From contig NZ_JAHBBJ010000013.1 of the NCBI RefSeq assembly GCF_019331675.1, forward strand, positions 1-64,000: a stretch of 64,000 nucleotides of DNA. The letters run 5' to 3'. The stretch is from Bifidobacterium miconisargentati. Lineage in GTDB: Bacteria > Actinomycetota > Actinomycetes > Actinomycetales > Bifidobacteriaceae. The notes under the pieces are model-generated. The model did no database searches, had not been told where the DNA came from, and saw nothing but the letters and a program-made list of their open reading frames with translations. The translations under genes were made by a program, and so were the position numbers. Below, piece after piece: positions 1-8,463 of the stretch (within the stretch, counting starts at the first letter, position 1; each line of letters starts with the position of its first letter).

Positions 1-197
1 TCCGTGATGCCGGAGACGGGGAAGTTGGCGATGGCGCGTTGGGTGTGGATGCCCCAGTACACGTCCGCCGGCACCCCTACCGCCCGCACCCGCCTCGAGC
101 ACGACTGCATCGGCCAGATGGAGGTGCCGGCGGACGTGTACTGGGGCATCCACACCCAACGCGCCATCGCCAACTTCCCCGTCTCCGGCATCACGGA
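1..197. repeat. Perfect 75-bp inverted repeat at the window edge (probable fold-back artefact)
   Basis: Bases 1-75 are the exact reverse complement of bases 123-197, with a 47-base spacer (76-122). The right arm is inside a well conserved part of the aspartase gene, so the left arm replaces the true 5' end of that gene and its promoter. A perfect arm ending abruptly at the sequence edge is typical of a chimeric or hairpin-ended contig. A real inversion is possible but less likely. Confidence 0.9.
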
Positions 198-1500
198 CGG
201 CCAGCATCCCGAGCTCATCCGCGCATACGCCACGGTCAAGCGGGCCTGCGCCATCGCCAACGAGGAGCTGGGTCTGCTGGACCACACCAAGGCCGAGGCC
301 ATCCGCCAAGCCTGCCTGGAGATCGAGGGCGGCAAGCTCGCCGACCAGTTCCCGGTGGACGTGATGCAAGGCGGCGCCGGCACGTCCTCGAACATGAACA
401 TGAACGAGGTCATCGCCAATCGCGCGCTGGAGATCGCCGGGCACCCGCGCGGCGCCTACGCCTACATCCATCCGAACGACGACGTCAACGAATCCCAGTC
501 CACCAACGACACCTACCCCGCGGCCTGCAAGCTCGCGCTCATCGACGCGATCGGCCCGCTGGCCGAGGCCACCAAGAAGCTCGCCAAGGCCTTCCACGAC
601 CTCGCGGACAAGCACATCAATGACGTGACCATCGGCCGCACGCAGCTGCAGGACGCCGTGCCGATGACGTACGGCCAGGAATTCCACGCCTTCGCCACGC
701 TGCTCAAGTCCGATCTGGCCGCGTTCGACCGCGTGGTGCCGCTGCTGGCCCAGCTGAACCTCGGCGCCACGGCCATCGGCACCGGCATCTGCGCCGACCT
801 GAGGTTCCGCAAGTCCGCCATCGGTCACCTGGCCCGTATCACCGGCCTACCCGTCACCGCCGCACCCGATCCGGTGGCCGCGATGACGGACATGGGTGCG
901 TACGTGGCCACCTCGGCCGCCATCAAGAGCCTCGCCGTGCACCTCAAGAAGGCCGCCGACGACCTGCGTCTGCTCAATTCCGGCCCGCGCTGCGGCTTCA
1001 ACGACCTCAACGTGCCCGCACGTCAGGCCGGCTCGTCCATCATGCCGGCCAAGGTGAACCCGGTGATCCCCGAGTGCGTGAACCAATGCTGCTTCATGAT
1101 CTTCGGCATGGACGTGACCGTGAACTGGGCTGTGGCCGAGGGGCAGTTGCAGCTCAACGCCTTCGACCCGGTGATGGTGCATGAGCTGCTGACCGGCATG
1201 TCCCTGCTCACCAACGCCATGACCGTGTTCCGCGTCAACTGCGTGGAGGGCATCGAGGTCAACGTGGAGCGAGGGCGCGCGTTCGCCCAGTCCTCGCCGT
1301 CGATCTCCGCAGCACTCAACCATTACATCGGCTACGAGAAGGCCGCGGACATCGCCGCCGAAGCCGTGGCGACCGGCCGCACGGTGCGCGAGGTGGCCGC
1401 CGAGCGCACCGACCTGCCCGCCGAACAGCTTGACGAGATTCTCGACCCGATTCGTCTGGCCCGCGGCCTCGGCCAGACCTGCCGCGAACATCAGGAGTAG
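4..1500 (+). CDS. aspA: Aspartate ammonia-lyase (aspartase), 5' end probably artefactual
   Basis: Catalyses reversible deamination of aspartate to fumarate and ammonia in the cytoplasm. The fumarase/aspartase signature GSSIMPAKVNP lies at about residue 342, and conserved blocks such as TRLEHDCIGQMEVPADVYWGI and TSSNMNMNEV are present. The frame is open from base 4, but the first 24 codons are the antisense copy of codons further in (see the inverted repeat), so the native protein can be read only from about base 76 (PTARTRLEHD). The real start codon is not in this window. A G+C hairpin follows the stop. It stands alone on the plus strand with an MscS gene about 250 bp downstream. Function is secure; the start is not. 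Confidence 0.93.
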   Translation: MMPETGKLAMARWVWMPQYTSAGTPTARTRLEHDCIGQMEVPADVYWGIHTQRAIANFPVSGITDGQHPELIRAYATVKRACAIANEELGLLDHTKAEAIRQACLEIEGGKLADQFPVDVMQGGAGTSSNMNMNEVIANRALEIAGHPRGAYAYIHPNDDVNESQSTNDTYPAACKLALIDAIGPLAEATKKLAKAFHDLADKHINDVTIGRTQLQDAVPMTYGQEFHAFATLLKSDLAAFDRVVPLLAQLNLGATAIGTGICADLRFRKSAIGHLARITGLPVTAAPDPVAAMTDMGAYVATSAAIKSLAVHLKKAADDLRLLNSGPRCGFNDLNVPARQAGSSIMPAKVNPVIPECVNQCCFMIFGMDVTVNWAVAEGQLQLNAFDPVMVHELLTGMSLLTNAMTVFRVNCVEGIEVNVERGRAFAQSSPSISAALNHYIGYEKAADIAAEAVATGRTVREVAAERTDLPAEQLDEILDPIRLARGLGQTCREHQE

Positions 1501-1504
1501 GGAG

Positions 1505-1525
1505 CCCGCCCCGAATTGGCGGGTT
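1505..1525 (+). terminator. Hairpin after aspA
   Basis: CCCGCC (1505-1510) pairs with GGCGGG (1518-1523) across a 7-nt loop and is followed by TT. It begins 4 nt after the aspA stop. The T run is short, so efficiency is uncertain. Confidence 0.55.
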
Positions 1526-1684
1526 CTGTGCATATACCCACCAGTTATTCTGTGCATATCGGCACCATAAAGGCCATTCTGGGCATATGCCTACCGCGAG
1601 GAGCACAACTTCGGGCGCCTCGCGGCAGGCATATGCCCAGAATCTTTTACACGGTCCCGCAAATGGTAGGTATATGCCCGGAAC
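1524..1684. promoter_or_regulatory. Five-copy TTCTGKGCATAT motif cluster between aspA and mscS
   Basis: Three direct copies (1524-1536, 1547-1559, 1576-1590) and two inverted copies (1628-1643, 1669-1684) share a TTCTG(T/G)GCATAT core. The third and fourth copies are the ends of a 26-bp inverted repeat with one mismatch (1576-1601 against 1618-1643). The arrangement suggests an operator for a dimeric regulator acting on the mscS gene or on aspA read-through, but no regulator can be named. Confidence 0.5.
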
Positions 1685-1749
1685 GCTCCGACCGTACCTT
1701 CAGGATTCCGATCGGAACAGTGTTGCGACCGACTGTTACGGTGGGCCGT

Positions 1750-2547
1750 ATGACTGATTTTGGCGCACTGATATCCACATGGTTCCATACGAACGCCGGC
1801 AAGCTGATCTGGCTGCTGCTGGTGGCCGCCGTGGCGTTCATCGCCGACCGGGCGGTCAGCCGCATATTGCGCAAGGTGTTGGATAAATCGGAGATTCCCA
1901 GCGCCTCCATCTTCATCAATCTCACGCGCGTGGTGATCTGGGTGGCCGCGGCGGCCATGGTGTTGCAACCGGTGTTCGGTATCAACCCCACCACGCTGGT
2001 CACCGCCCTTGGCGTCGGCGGCGTGGCCCTCTCCCTGGGTCTGAAGGACACCATCGCCAACGTGATCGGCGGGTTCGGTCTTATGCTGGGCCGCGTGATC
2101 CAGCCGGGCGATCTGGTCACCATCCAGGGCACCACCGGCACCGTGGTGGACATCACCTGGCGTCACTCGATGATCGAGACGCGCAGCGGCGACCGCATGG
2201 TCATCCCCAATTCCATCCTCAATACCGCCTCGCTCACCAAACTGACGCCGGTGAGCGAAGGCACGGTCACTCTCGAATTCACGGCCAAGGCCTCCAGCGC
2301 CCCGGCCGAGGTAAGCCGGAGGCTGCTCGATTGCGTCACGAAGGCCACGGCGGACGTCGCCTTGGAGACACAGCCGCCGCTGGTCAAGTTCACCGGCTTC
2401 TCGCCGTACGGCATGACCGGTCAGGTGCTACTGTTCGCCAAGCCCGGTGTGCTGCTATCCAGCGTACGCGACCGCGCCGCCCGTGCCATCGCCGAGGCCG
2501 GCACCGACTATCTGGTGGAGGACGGCGGCTCGTCCGACAACGTGTGA
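1750..2547 (+). CDS. MscS-family small-conductance mechanosensitive channel
   Basis: A 265-residue membrane protein that likely opens under membrane tension to release solutes. Hydrophobic segments lie at about residues 16-36 and 55-78. The pore-helix-like segment at about 80-115 (ALGVGGVALSLGLKD, then IANVIGGFGLML) is followed by the conserved beta domain (QPGDLVTIQGTTGTV, then MVIPNSIL). Upstream in-frame codons exist as far as 1516, but ATG 1750 is where family similarity begins. It has no Shine-Dalgarno and is preceded by TACGGT (1737-1742) at 7 nt, so the mRNA may be leaderless. It converges with the CPBP gene. The family call is firm. Confidence 0.88.
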   Translation: MTDFGALISTWFHTNAGKLIWLLLVAAVAFIADRAVSRILRKVLDKSEIPSASIFINLTRVVIWVAAAAMVLQPVFGINPTTLVTALGVGGVALSLGLKDTIANVIGGFGLMLGRVIQPGDLVTIQGTTGTVVDITWRHSMIETRSGDRMVIPNSILNTASLTKLTPVSEGTVTLEFTAKASSAPAEVSRRLLDCVTKATADVALETQPPLVKFTGFSPYGMTGQVLLFAKPGVLLSSVRDRAARAIAEAGTDYLVEDGGSSDNV

Positions 2548-2601
2548 TTTCGCGCAGACGCGGGAAGCGGCTCCTGCCGTAGAGCTCCCGCAGCCCCGAA
2601 A

Positions 2602-3705
2602 CTACATGAACAGTATCCAGCCGGTCAGGCTGATGGTGAGCAGCAGGTACACGATGACGCCGGGGTTGCCGTAGGCGGTGCGCACCTTGAGTCCGGCCGG
2701 CAGCTCCTCAGGTGCCGGGTAGAACTCCCAGCTTTTCCGCTTGATGATGAGCAGCACGATGCCGGCGATCGTCAGCCCCATCAGAACCATGCCGTACAAG
2801 GACAGATAACCAATCCCACCCATGCCGGCACCGGGTTCGGAGGCCATACGCAACAGTTCCTCCTGGCTCATCGAACCGTTCATGATGCGCGGATCGACCT
2901 GCTCGACGAGGAACGGCGCCACCACCGAGCCATTGAGGTTGATGACCATGTGCATGAGCACGGTGTACCGCAGGCGCGAGGTGCGCGTATACACATAGCC
3001 GAAGATAAGGCCCAGTCCAAAGGCGTAGAAGAACTGGAACAGGTTCATGTGGAACAGGCCGAAGGTGATGGCGGAGAACATGATCGCGGTCTTCTCGCCA
3101 TAGCGGCGCAGGCGGGAGATGAGCTCCTTGCGGAACAGCCATTCCTCGACGATCGGCGCGAGTATGCACACGAACAGTAGGGTGGCCCACCATTCGTCGC
3201 CGCCCATCACTTGGTTCAGCCGGTTCGTGCCCTGCCCGCCGGTCAGGGCGAAGCTCAGGATGAAGCCCAGAAAACTGCCCAGATACATCACCGGGAAGCA
3301 CATGATGAGCATCTGGAAGAACTCGCCGACGCGCATCGGGTATTGGATGGTCCTGATGGCCGGCACGCGCGTGATGATGATCATGCTCAGGGGAATCGCC
3401 ACGAGGTATAGCGGCCCGGAGGAGATGAGCAGATTCACCCATACCGGCATATTGCCGCCGAACATCGGATCCAGCGAGGTGCCGAGTAGGATGTTCAGGC
3501 CGTTCCAGATCAATATCATGATGGTCAGCGATGCGCCGATCAGCGAGAATCTGCGGTGCGCGGTGAACCACCAATCGCGACCCTGACGCGCGTGCTGGGC
3601 GCGTCGCGGGTCCGAGTCCTGCGGTTGAGGTGATTGGCCGGGCTGCGGCTGGTATTGCGGCTGTTGCGCGTTGGGCGCGGGCATCGTCGGTATCGGCTCA
3701 CTCAT
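2602..3705 (-). CDS. CPBP-family intramembrane metalloprotease
   Basis: A 367-residue polytopic membrane protein of the CPBP/Abi (CaaX-protease-like) family. The N-terminal 45 residues are a Pro/Gln-rich cytoplasmic tail, followed by about eight hydrophobic segments. The expected motifs are present in order: EEWLFR with paired glutamates at about residue 186, FGLFHMNL at about 218, and a third conserved segment LMHMVINLNGS at about 252. Members process peptides or prenylated proteins, or serve in bacteriocin immunity; the substrate here is unknown. It ends 54 bp from the convergent mscS gene. The start at 3705 is the only reasonable one in frame. Confidence 0.85.
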   Translation of the reverse strand: MSEPIPTMPAPNAQQPQYQPQPGQSPQPQDSDPRRAQHARQGRDWWFTAHRRFSLIGASLTIMILIWNGLNILLGTSLDPMFGGNMPVWVNLLISSGPLYLVAIPLSMIIITRVPAIRTIQYPMRVGEFFQMLIMCFPVMYLGSFLGFILSFALTGGQGTNRLNQVMGGDEWWATLLFVCILAPIVEEWLFRKELISRLRRYGEKTAIMFSAITFGLFHMNLFQFFYAFGLGLIFGYVYTRTSRLRYTVLMHMVINLNGSVVAPFLVEQVDPRIMNGSMSQEELLRMASEPGAGMGGIGYLSLYGMVLMGLTIAGIVLLIIKRKSWEFYPAPEELPAGLKVRTAYGNPGVIVYLLLTISLTGWILFM

Positions 3706-3778
3706 CGGTTTCCCCCATCCTTTGGCCGTCCTTGGCCTTGTGAGTCCGCCACTGCGGCGTTAGCTACCAGCATACGGC

Positions 3779-3811
3779 AAAGGCCGCGGAATCCCTAAGA
3801 ATCCCGCGACC
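3779..3811 (-). terminator. Terminator of the ABC importer operon
   Basis: On the minus strand an imperfect 12-bp G+C stem (arms 3799-3811 and 3782-3793, allowing G-U pairs) is followed by TTTGCC. It lies about 60 bp beyond the stop of the ATPase gene. Confidence 0.5.
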
Positions 3812-3871
3812 CTGCCATCGTTAGTCGACGTTTGTCTACAACGACCGCCGCAACAGCGGACTGCGCACCTT

Positions 3872-5122
3872 TCAGCAGGCGAGCGCGGCCACGGCGCGCG
3901 GCGTGACCACCACGTCGTCGCCAACGGCCAGGCCTGCGGGCAGTTCGCTGGCCGGCAGCTGCACGGTCACCTTGAGCTGTTCGCCCTTGTTCCAGCGCTG
4001 GTATTCGCCGGAGGTGATGACCGTGTCCACGCGCACCAGCGAACCCAGGAAGTGGATCACCTCGACGCGGGCGCGTTCGCCCACGTGGGAGTCGTGCTGC
4101 GAGGGCAGCGTCAGCGTGAGGTTCTCCGGACGCACCAGCACGGCCACGGCATCGCCCTTGGTGGAGCCGGGCAGCAGCGGCAGACGCTGGCCGAACACCA
4201 CCGCCTCCTCGCCGTTGGATGCGCCGGGCAGACGGTTGGTGAGTCCGATGAACGTGGCCACGTACTCGGTGGCGGGGCGCTGGTAGAGATCCTGCGGGGC
4301 GGCGATCTGCTCGATCTTGCCCTTGTTCATCACGCCGATGCGGTCGGCGACGGCCAGTGCCTCCTCCTGGTCGTGGGTCACGAACACGGTGGTGGTGCCG
4401 GTGTTGAGCTGGATGCGGCGGATCTCGTCGCGCAACTGCACGCGGACCTTGGCGTCGAGGGCGGAGAGCGGCTCGTCGAGCAGGAGCACGCGCGGCTTGA
4501 TGGCGAGGGCGCGGGCCAGGGCCACGCGCTGCTGCTGGCCGCCGGACATCTGCTGCGTGTACTTCTTGGCCTGATCGGCCAGTCCCACGAGCTCGAGCTG
4601 CTCCATGGCGACCTTGCGGCGCTCCTCCTTGCCCACGCCGCGCACCTCGAGGCCGAACGCCACATTTTCGAGCGCGGTCATGTGCGGGAAGAGGGAGTAG
4701 GCCTGGAACACCATGGCCATCTCACGCTTGTTGACCGGCACGCCGGTCACGTCCTGGCCGCCCACCATGATGCGGCCGCCCTGAATGTCCTCGAGGCCGG
4801 CCAGCGAGCGTAGCGCGGTGGACTTGCCGCAGCCGGAGCCGCCGAGCAGCACCACCATCTCACCGGGCTTGATGTCGAGATTGAAGTCGTCGAGGGCGCG
4901 CTTGGTGGAGCCGGGGTAGATCTTGACCACATCCTGCATCTGGATGGAGCCGCCGCCGCGCTTGGCGCTTTCGCGCAGCAGCTGCTTGGCGGCCTTGGTC
5001 ACGTCCTTGCCGCGCACGCCTTCGAGCGTGGCGGTCGGGTCGTTCTTGAAAGCGTCCTCGTCCGGCTTGACGGCGGCACCGGCGGTGAGGGAGGACGCCG
5101 AAATCTTCTGATCAGCGGTCAT
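3872..5122 (-). CDS. ABC importer ATP-binding protein (iron/polyamine/phosphonate class)
   Basis: A 416-residue nucleotide-binding subunit of the importer encoded just upstream. Walker A GGSGCGKST is at about residue 98, the signature MSGGQQQRVALARALA at about 192, Walker B VLLLDEPLSALD at about 213, and the H-loop FVTHDQEEAL at about 247. The C-terminal 150 residues fit a TOBE-type regulatory domain. An N-terminal extension of about 55 residues precedes the ABC core, longer than in typical PotA/FbpC proteins. It starts 6 bp after the upstream permease stop, so it is the last gene of the operon. The substrate cannot be read from this subunit. Confidence 0.93.
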   Translation of the reverse strand: MTADQKISASSLTAGAAVKPDEDAFKNDPTATLEGVRGKDVTKAAKQLLRESAKRGGGSIQMQDVVKIYPGSTKRALDDFNLDIKPGEMVVLLGGSGCGKSTALRSLAGLEDIQGGRIMVGGQDVTGVPVNKREMAMVFQAYSLFPHMTALENVAFGLEVRGVGKEERRKVAMEQLELVGLADQAKKYTQQMSGGQQQRVALARALAIKPRVLLLDEPLSALDAKVRVQLRDEIRRIQLNTGTTTVFVTHDQEEALAVADRIGVMNKGKIEQIAAPQDLYQRPATEYVATFIGLTNRLPGASNGEEAVVFGQRLPLLPGSTKGDAVAVLVRPENLTLTLPSQHDSHVGERARVEVIHFLGSLVRVDTVITSGEYQRWNKGEQLKVTVQLPASELPAGLAVGDDVVVTPRAVAALAC

Positions 5123-5128
5123 GTCTGG

Positions 5129-6031
5129 TCACTTACCTTCCTTGGATTTGCGCATCGCGTCGGAGATGAGGTCGAGCGCGACGAGCAGCACCACGCCGAA
5201 GAGCAGAGCAAGCAGCGACATGGCGGTGGAGATCTGAGAGTTGGATTGGCCGAGCTGGTAGAGCGCGACCTGGAGGTTCATGCGGCCGAGCAGCGAGGCG
5301 ACGGTGTATTCGCCCAGCACCACGGCGATGGAGATGAAGGATGCCGAAAGGATCGACTGCCACAGGTTCGGGATGATCACCCGGAAGAACACCTTGGGCC
5401 AGGAGGCGCCGAGCGAGCGGGAGGCCTCCACCAACGTCTTGACGTCGATGGAGTTGAGGCCCACGGCGATGGCGCGGAAGGCGAACGGCATCACGAGGAT
5501 CACGTACGCGAAGCACAGCCAGATGGGGTTGGTGCTCAGCACGTCGGCGGACAGCCAGCGGTAAATCGGGCCGAGGCCCACCACCAGCACGATGGCGGGG
5601 ATGGTCAGTGGCAGCGTGGCCACCCATTCGATGGCGCGTTCCAAAGCCTTGGAACGGATGTGCACGATCACCATCGTGGGCACCATGAGCAGCAGCATGA
5701 TCACCACGGTCACCACGCACAGCGCCAGCGAGGTTCCGAGGCCCTGCCACAGCACGGTCAGGTCCGCGCCCAGCGACTCGCCGTTGCCGGTGAAGATCGC
5801 GACCCACGGGGCCAGCGACCAGCGCCCGGACAGCGGGTGGCGCAGCGTGAAGATGAGCATCGAGAACAGCGGGATGAACAGGAAGCCCAGCGTGACGAGC
5901 AGGATCACGAATTTGATGATGCTCTGCTTGCGCACGCGGGCGGCGCGCAACTGCGGCGGCTTGGTGCCGACGGTTTCGTCCGCGACGGCTTCCACGGTCG
6001 CGTTCGTTGCATTCGTTTCGTTCACTGCCAA
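5129..6031 (-). CDS. ABC importer permease (second permease)
   Basis: A 300-residue integral membrane subunit with six predicted hydrophobic segments. It carries a binding-protein-dependent transport (EAA-type) loop, recognisable as VEASRSLGASWPKVFFRVIIP at about residues 205-225, which contacts the ATPase. The N-terminal 35 residues are hydrophilic. Its start overlaps the preceding permease stop by 10 bp, and the ATPase follows 6 bp after its stop, showing translational coupling. It resembles PotC/FbpB-half permeases; the substrate is unknown. Confidence 0.92.
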   Translation of the reverse strand: MAVNETNATNATVEAVADETVGTKPPQLRAARVRKQSIIKFVILLVTLGFLFIPLFSMLIFTLRHPLSGRWSLAPWVAIFTGNGESLGADLTVLWQGLGTSLALCVVTVVIMLLLMVPTMVIVHIRSKALERAIEWVATLPLTIPAIVLVVGLGPIYRWLSADVLSTNPIWLCFAYVILVMPFAFRAIAVGLNSIDVKTLVEASRSLGASWPKVFFRVIIPNLWQSILSASFISIAVVLGEYTVASLLGRMNLQVALYQLGQSNSQISTAMSLLALLFGVVLLVALDLISDAMRKSKEGK

Positions 6032-6948
6032 CGTCCGGCCCTCTTTTCCACGGCGTGGCTCAGCAGCATGACGATGGCCACGACCACGATCATCGCGAAT
6101 GCCAGCACCTGGGCGAAGCCCTGCTGGTTCGGGTCCATCTCGTTGCGCATGGCGCCTTGGATCATCAGCGGCACGAGAATCGAACGCTGGGAGAACAGGG
6201 CGGCTGCGGTGGCGTACGCGGAGAACGCGGAGGCGAACAGCAGCAGGAACGCGGAGATGAAGCGGGGTGCCAGGATCGGCAGGGCCACGCGCGTCCAGTA
6301 CTGCACGGTGTTGCCGCCGAGCGATTCGCAGGCCTCACGCCACTGCGGACGGATGGAATCGACCGCGGGCAGGAAGATGATGATCATCAGCGGGATCTGG
6401 AAGTAGCAGTACACGGTCACGAGGCCCGGCAGGGAGCTCAGCCAGTTGGGGTTGACGGTCAGTCCGGTCACCTGCTTGATGAACATGGTGCCGATGCCGT
6501 TGATGCCGATGGTGGCGATGAACGCGAAGGCGAGCATCACGCCGCCGAACTGGGCGAGCACGGAGGAGATGGCGGAGACCATGCGGCGCATGAGGCCGTT
6601 GGGCTTGGCGCCGATCACCAGCGCGTAGGAGGCGAGGCCGCCCACCACGGCGCCGATCACCGAGGATGCGATGGATACCACGATGGACGTGACGAATGCG
6701 GAGACGGTGTTGGCTTCGAACAGCTTGCTGAAGTTGGCGAGCGTGAAGCCGCCGTCACGGGTCTGGAACGCGCCGAGCACCACGATCACGGTGGGCGCGA
6801 GCAGGAAGCACGCGGTGTAGGCGAAGAACGGCAGGGTCACGGCGAGAGTGCCGAGTTCCTGGCGATGCCGGGCCAGCGTGGAGGAGGTAGCGGACGGACC
6901 CGCGGCCTTGGCGGCTGCAGGTCCGTTCTGTGCGATTGCGGCGGTCAT
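6022..6948 (-). CDS. ABC importer permease (first permease)
   Basis: A 308-residue membrane subunit beginning MTAAIAQ. The reading frame runs further upstream, but this ATG is where the protein plausibly begins, 50 bp after the binding-protein gene. Six hydrophobic segments are visible. The EAA-like loop reads ACESLGGNTVQYWTRVALPIL, in the position expected for the ATPase contact. It resembles PotB-like permeases and forms a heterodimeric channel with the next gene product, with which it overlaps by 10 bp. Confidence 0.91.
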   Translation of the reverse strand: MTAAIAQNGPAAAKAAGPSATSSTLARHRQELGTLAVTLPFFAYTACFLLAPTVIVVLGAFQTRDGGFTLANFSKLFEANTVSAFVTSIVVSIASSVIGAVVGGLASYALVIGAKPNGLMRRMVSAISSVLAQFGGVMLAFAFIATIGINGIGTMFIKQVTGLTVNPNWLSSLPGLVTVYCYFQIPLMIIIFLPAVDSIRPQWREACESLGGNTVQYWTRVALPILAPRFISAFLLLFASAFSAYATAAALFSQRSILVPLMIQGAMRNEMDPNQQGFAQVLAFAMIVVVAIVMLLSHAVEKRAGRWQ

Positions 6949-6998
6949 GAATGATGCCTTGATTCTTGACGTTTCGGTATGGTCACCGAGCCAGCGGC

Positions 6999-8171
6999 TC
7001 AGTTGCCGATCGTCTTGTCCCAGTTGTTCTGGAGCCAGTCGGTGATGCGGGTGGCGTCGTCGTTGGTGTAGTTCACAGGCTTGCCCTCGATGGTGATGGC
7101 GTCCTTGAGCACGTCCTTGTCCACGGTGCCGTCCTGCTTCATGGAGTCGAGCAGAACCGGATTGGCGCCGCCCTTGAACCACAGGTTCTGGGCTTCGGCG
7201 GTGTACAGGTACTCCTCCCACAGGCGGGCGGCGGCCGGGTGCGGGGCGTCCACGTTGATGGCCTGGTTGTAGTAGCTCACCACCTGGGCCTTCGGGAAGG
7301 TCTTGTACTCCCAGTTCACGCCCTTGCTCTTGAGCTCCTTCTTGTAGGAGGCCTGGTTGTAGGTCCAGTCCATGACCACACCGGTCTGGCCGGAGTCGAT
7401 GGTGCCGTTGGTCACGTCCACGGTGGTCAGGTTGCCGGAGTCCTTGAGCTTCTTGAAGAAGTCGAGGCCGGGCTGCAGATTGTTGATGTCGCCGCCGGCC
7501 AGCTGGTTGACCATGAGGTAGCCGTTGAAGGCGGCGCCGGCCTCGGCGGGCTTGCCGTTGAGGGCCACAGTGCCGGCGAACTTCGGGTCGAGCAGGTCAT
7601 CGAGCTTGGTGATGTCGCCGTACTTGTCCTTGTTCCAGCCGATGGACATGATGCCGGTGTAGTCGGCGTAGTAGGCGCCGTTGGCGTCCTTGTTCTCATC
7701 CGGGATCTTGTCCCAGGCCTGCACCTTGTAGGGGGCGAAGGCGTCCGTGGAGGTGGCGGCGATGGACTGGCCGACGTCGAACACGTCCGGGGCGGCGTCG
7801 GTGCCCTTGTTGGTCTTGGCGGCGTCCAGCTCCTCCTTGGAGGAGGCGTTCGGGTTGAGCTCGGTGATCTTGATCTTCGGGTACTTCTTCTTGAAGCCGT
7901 CGATCACCTCGCCGTAGTTGGACCAGTCGTGGGGCAGGGCGATGACGTTCAGGGCGCCCTCCTCCTCGGCGGCCTTGACGAGGTCGTCCATGGTGCCGAA
8001 GTCCTTCAGGGAGGTGGCCTTGGCGGACTTCTCGTTGACCTTCACGGCCTTGCCGGTGGAGGTGGAGCCGGAAGCGGAGTCGGAGGAGGCGTTGCCGGAG
8101 CCGCAGGCGGCCATGGTGAACGCCAGCACGGCGGCGAGGGAGCCGGCCGCGATCTTACGCAGGTTCTTCAT
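6999..8171 (-). CDS. ABC importer extracellular substrate-binding lipoprotein
   Basis: A 390-residue binding protein. The signal peptide MKNLRKIAAGSLAAVLAFTM ends in a lipobox AACGSG (Cys about residue 23), followed by a Ser/Gly-rich linker. The fold and length fit family-1 solute-binding proteins of the iron, spermidine/putrescine or 2-aminoethylphosphonate type; I cannot choose among these. The start at 8171 has AAGGA on the minus strand about 5 nt upstream and is preferred to the longer frame. First gene of the operon with both permeases and the ATPase. Its promoter should lie in the 290-bp gap upstream. Confidence 0.9.
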   Translation of the reverse strand: MKNLRKIAAGSLAAVLAFTMAACGSGNASSDSASGSTSTGKAVKVNEKSAKATSLKDFGTMDDLVKAAEEEGALNVIALPHDWSNYGEVIDGFKKKYPKIKITELNPNASSKEELDAAKTNKGTDAAPDVFDVGQSIAATSTDAFAPYKVQAWDKIPDENKDANGAYYADYTGIMSIGWNKDKYGDITKLDDLLDPKFAGTVALNGKPAEAGAAFNGYLMVNQLAGGDINNLQPGLDFFKKLKDSGNLTTVDVTNGTIDSGQTGVVMDWTYNQASYKKELKSKGVNWEYKTFPKAQVVSYYNQAINVDAPHPAAARLWEEYLYTAEAQNLWFKGGANPVLLDSMKQDGTVDKDVLKDAITIEGKPVNYTNDDATRITDWLQNNWDKTIGN

Positions 8172-8463
8172 GATGTTCCTTTTCTTGGGCATACATCCGG
8201 ATACGGCATATGAGGCCGAATCCCGGGAGTCGTGGGCTTGTTTCGCGTCGTGATTCGCGCGGCCCGTAATTCCAAAAACCGAACATAAGCGTTCAGAATG
8301 TACCGACACTGGCGTGCAGATGAACGCTCGGCACCGTTTGGCGACCGTTCGCTGAACAAAAGGAAACCGAAGATGAATTCGTGACGATTGCGGCGGATAC
8401 GTCAAAGGGGACCGGTCTCTCGGCCGATCCCCTTCAAGGCTTCCGCGAATGCAGAAACGCGCG
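8172..8463 (-). promoter_or_regulatory. Upstream region of the ABC operon
   Basis: A 292-bp gene-free gap. It holds the AGCGTTC heptamer near 8288 and its reverse complement GAACGCT near 8323, which could be half-sites of an operator for the importer operon. A hairpin serving ddl occupies the far end. I see no clear -35/-10 pair. Confidence 0.3.
8407..8432 (-). terminator. Hairpin downstream of ddl
   Basis: A 9-bp stem with one mismatch (8407-8415 against 8424-8432), followed on the minus strand by TTT. It lies about 30 bp past the ddl stop. Confidence 0.45.
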
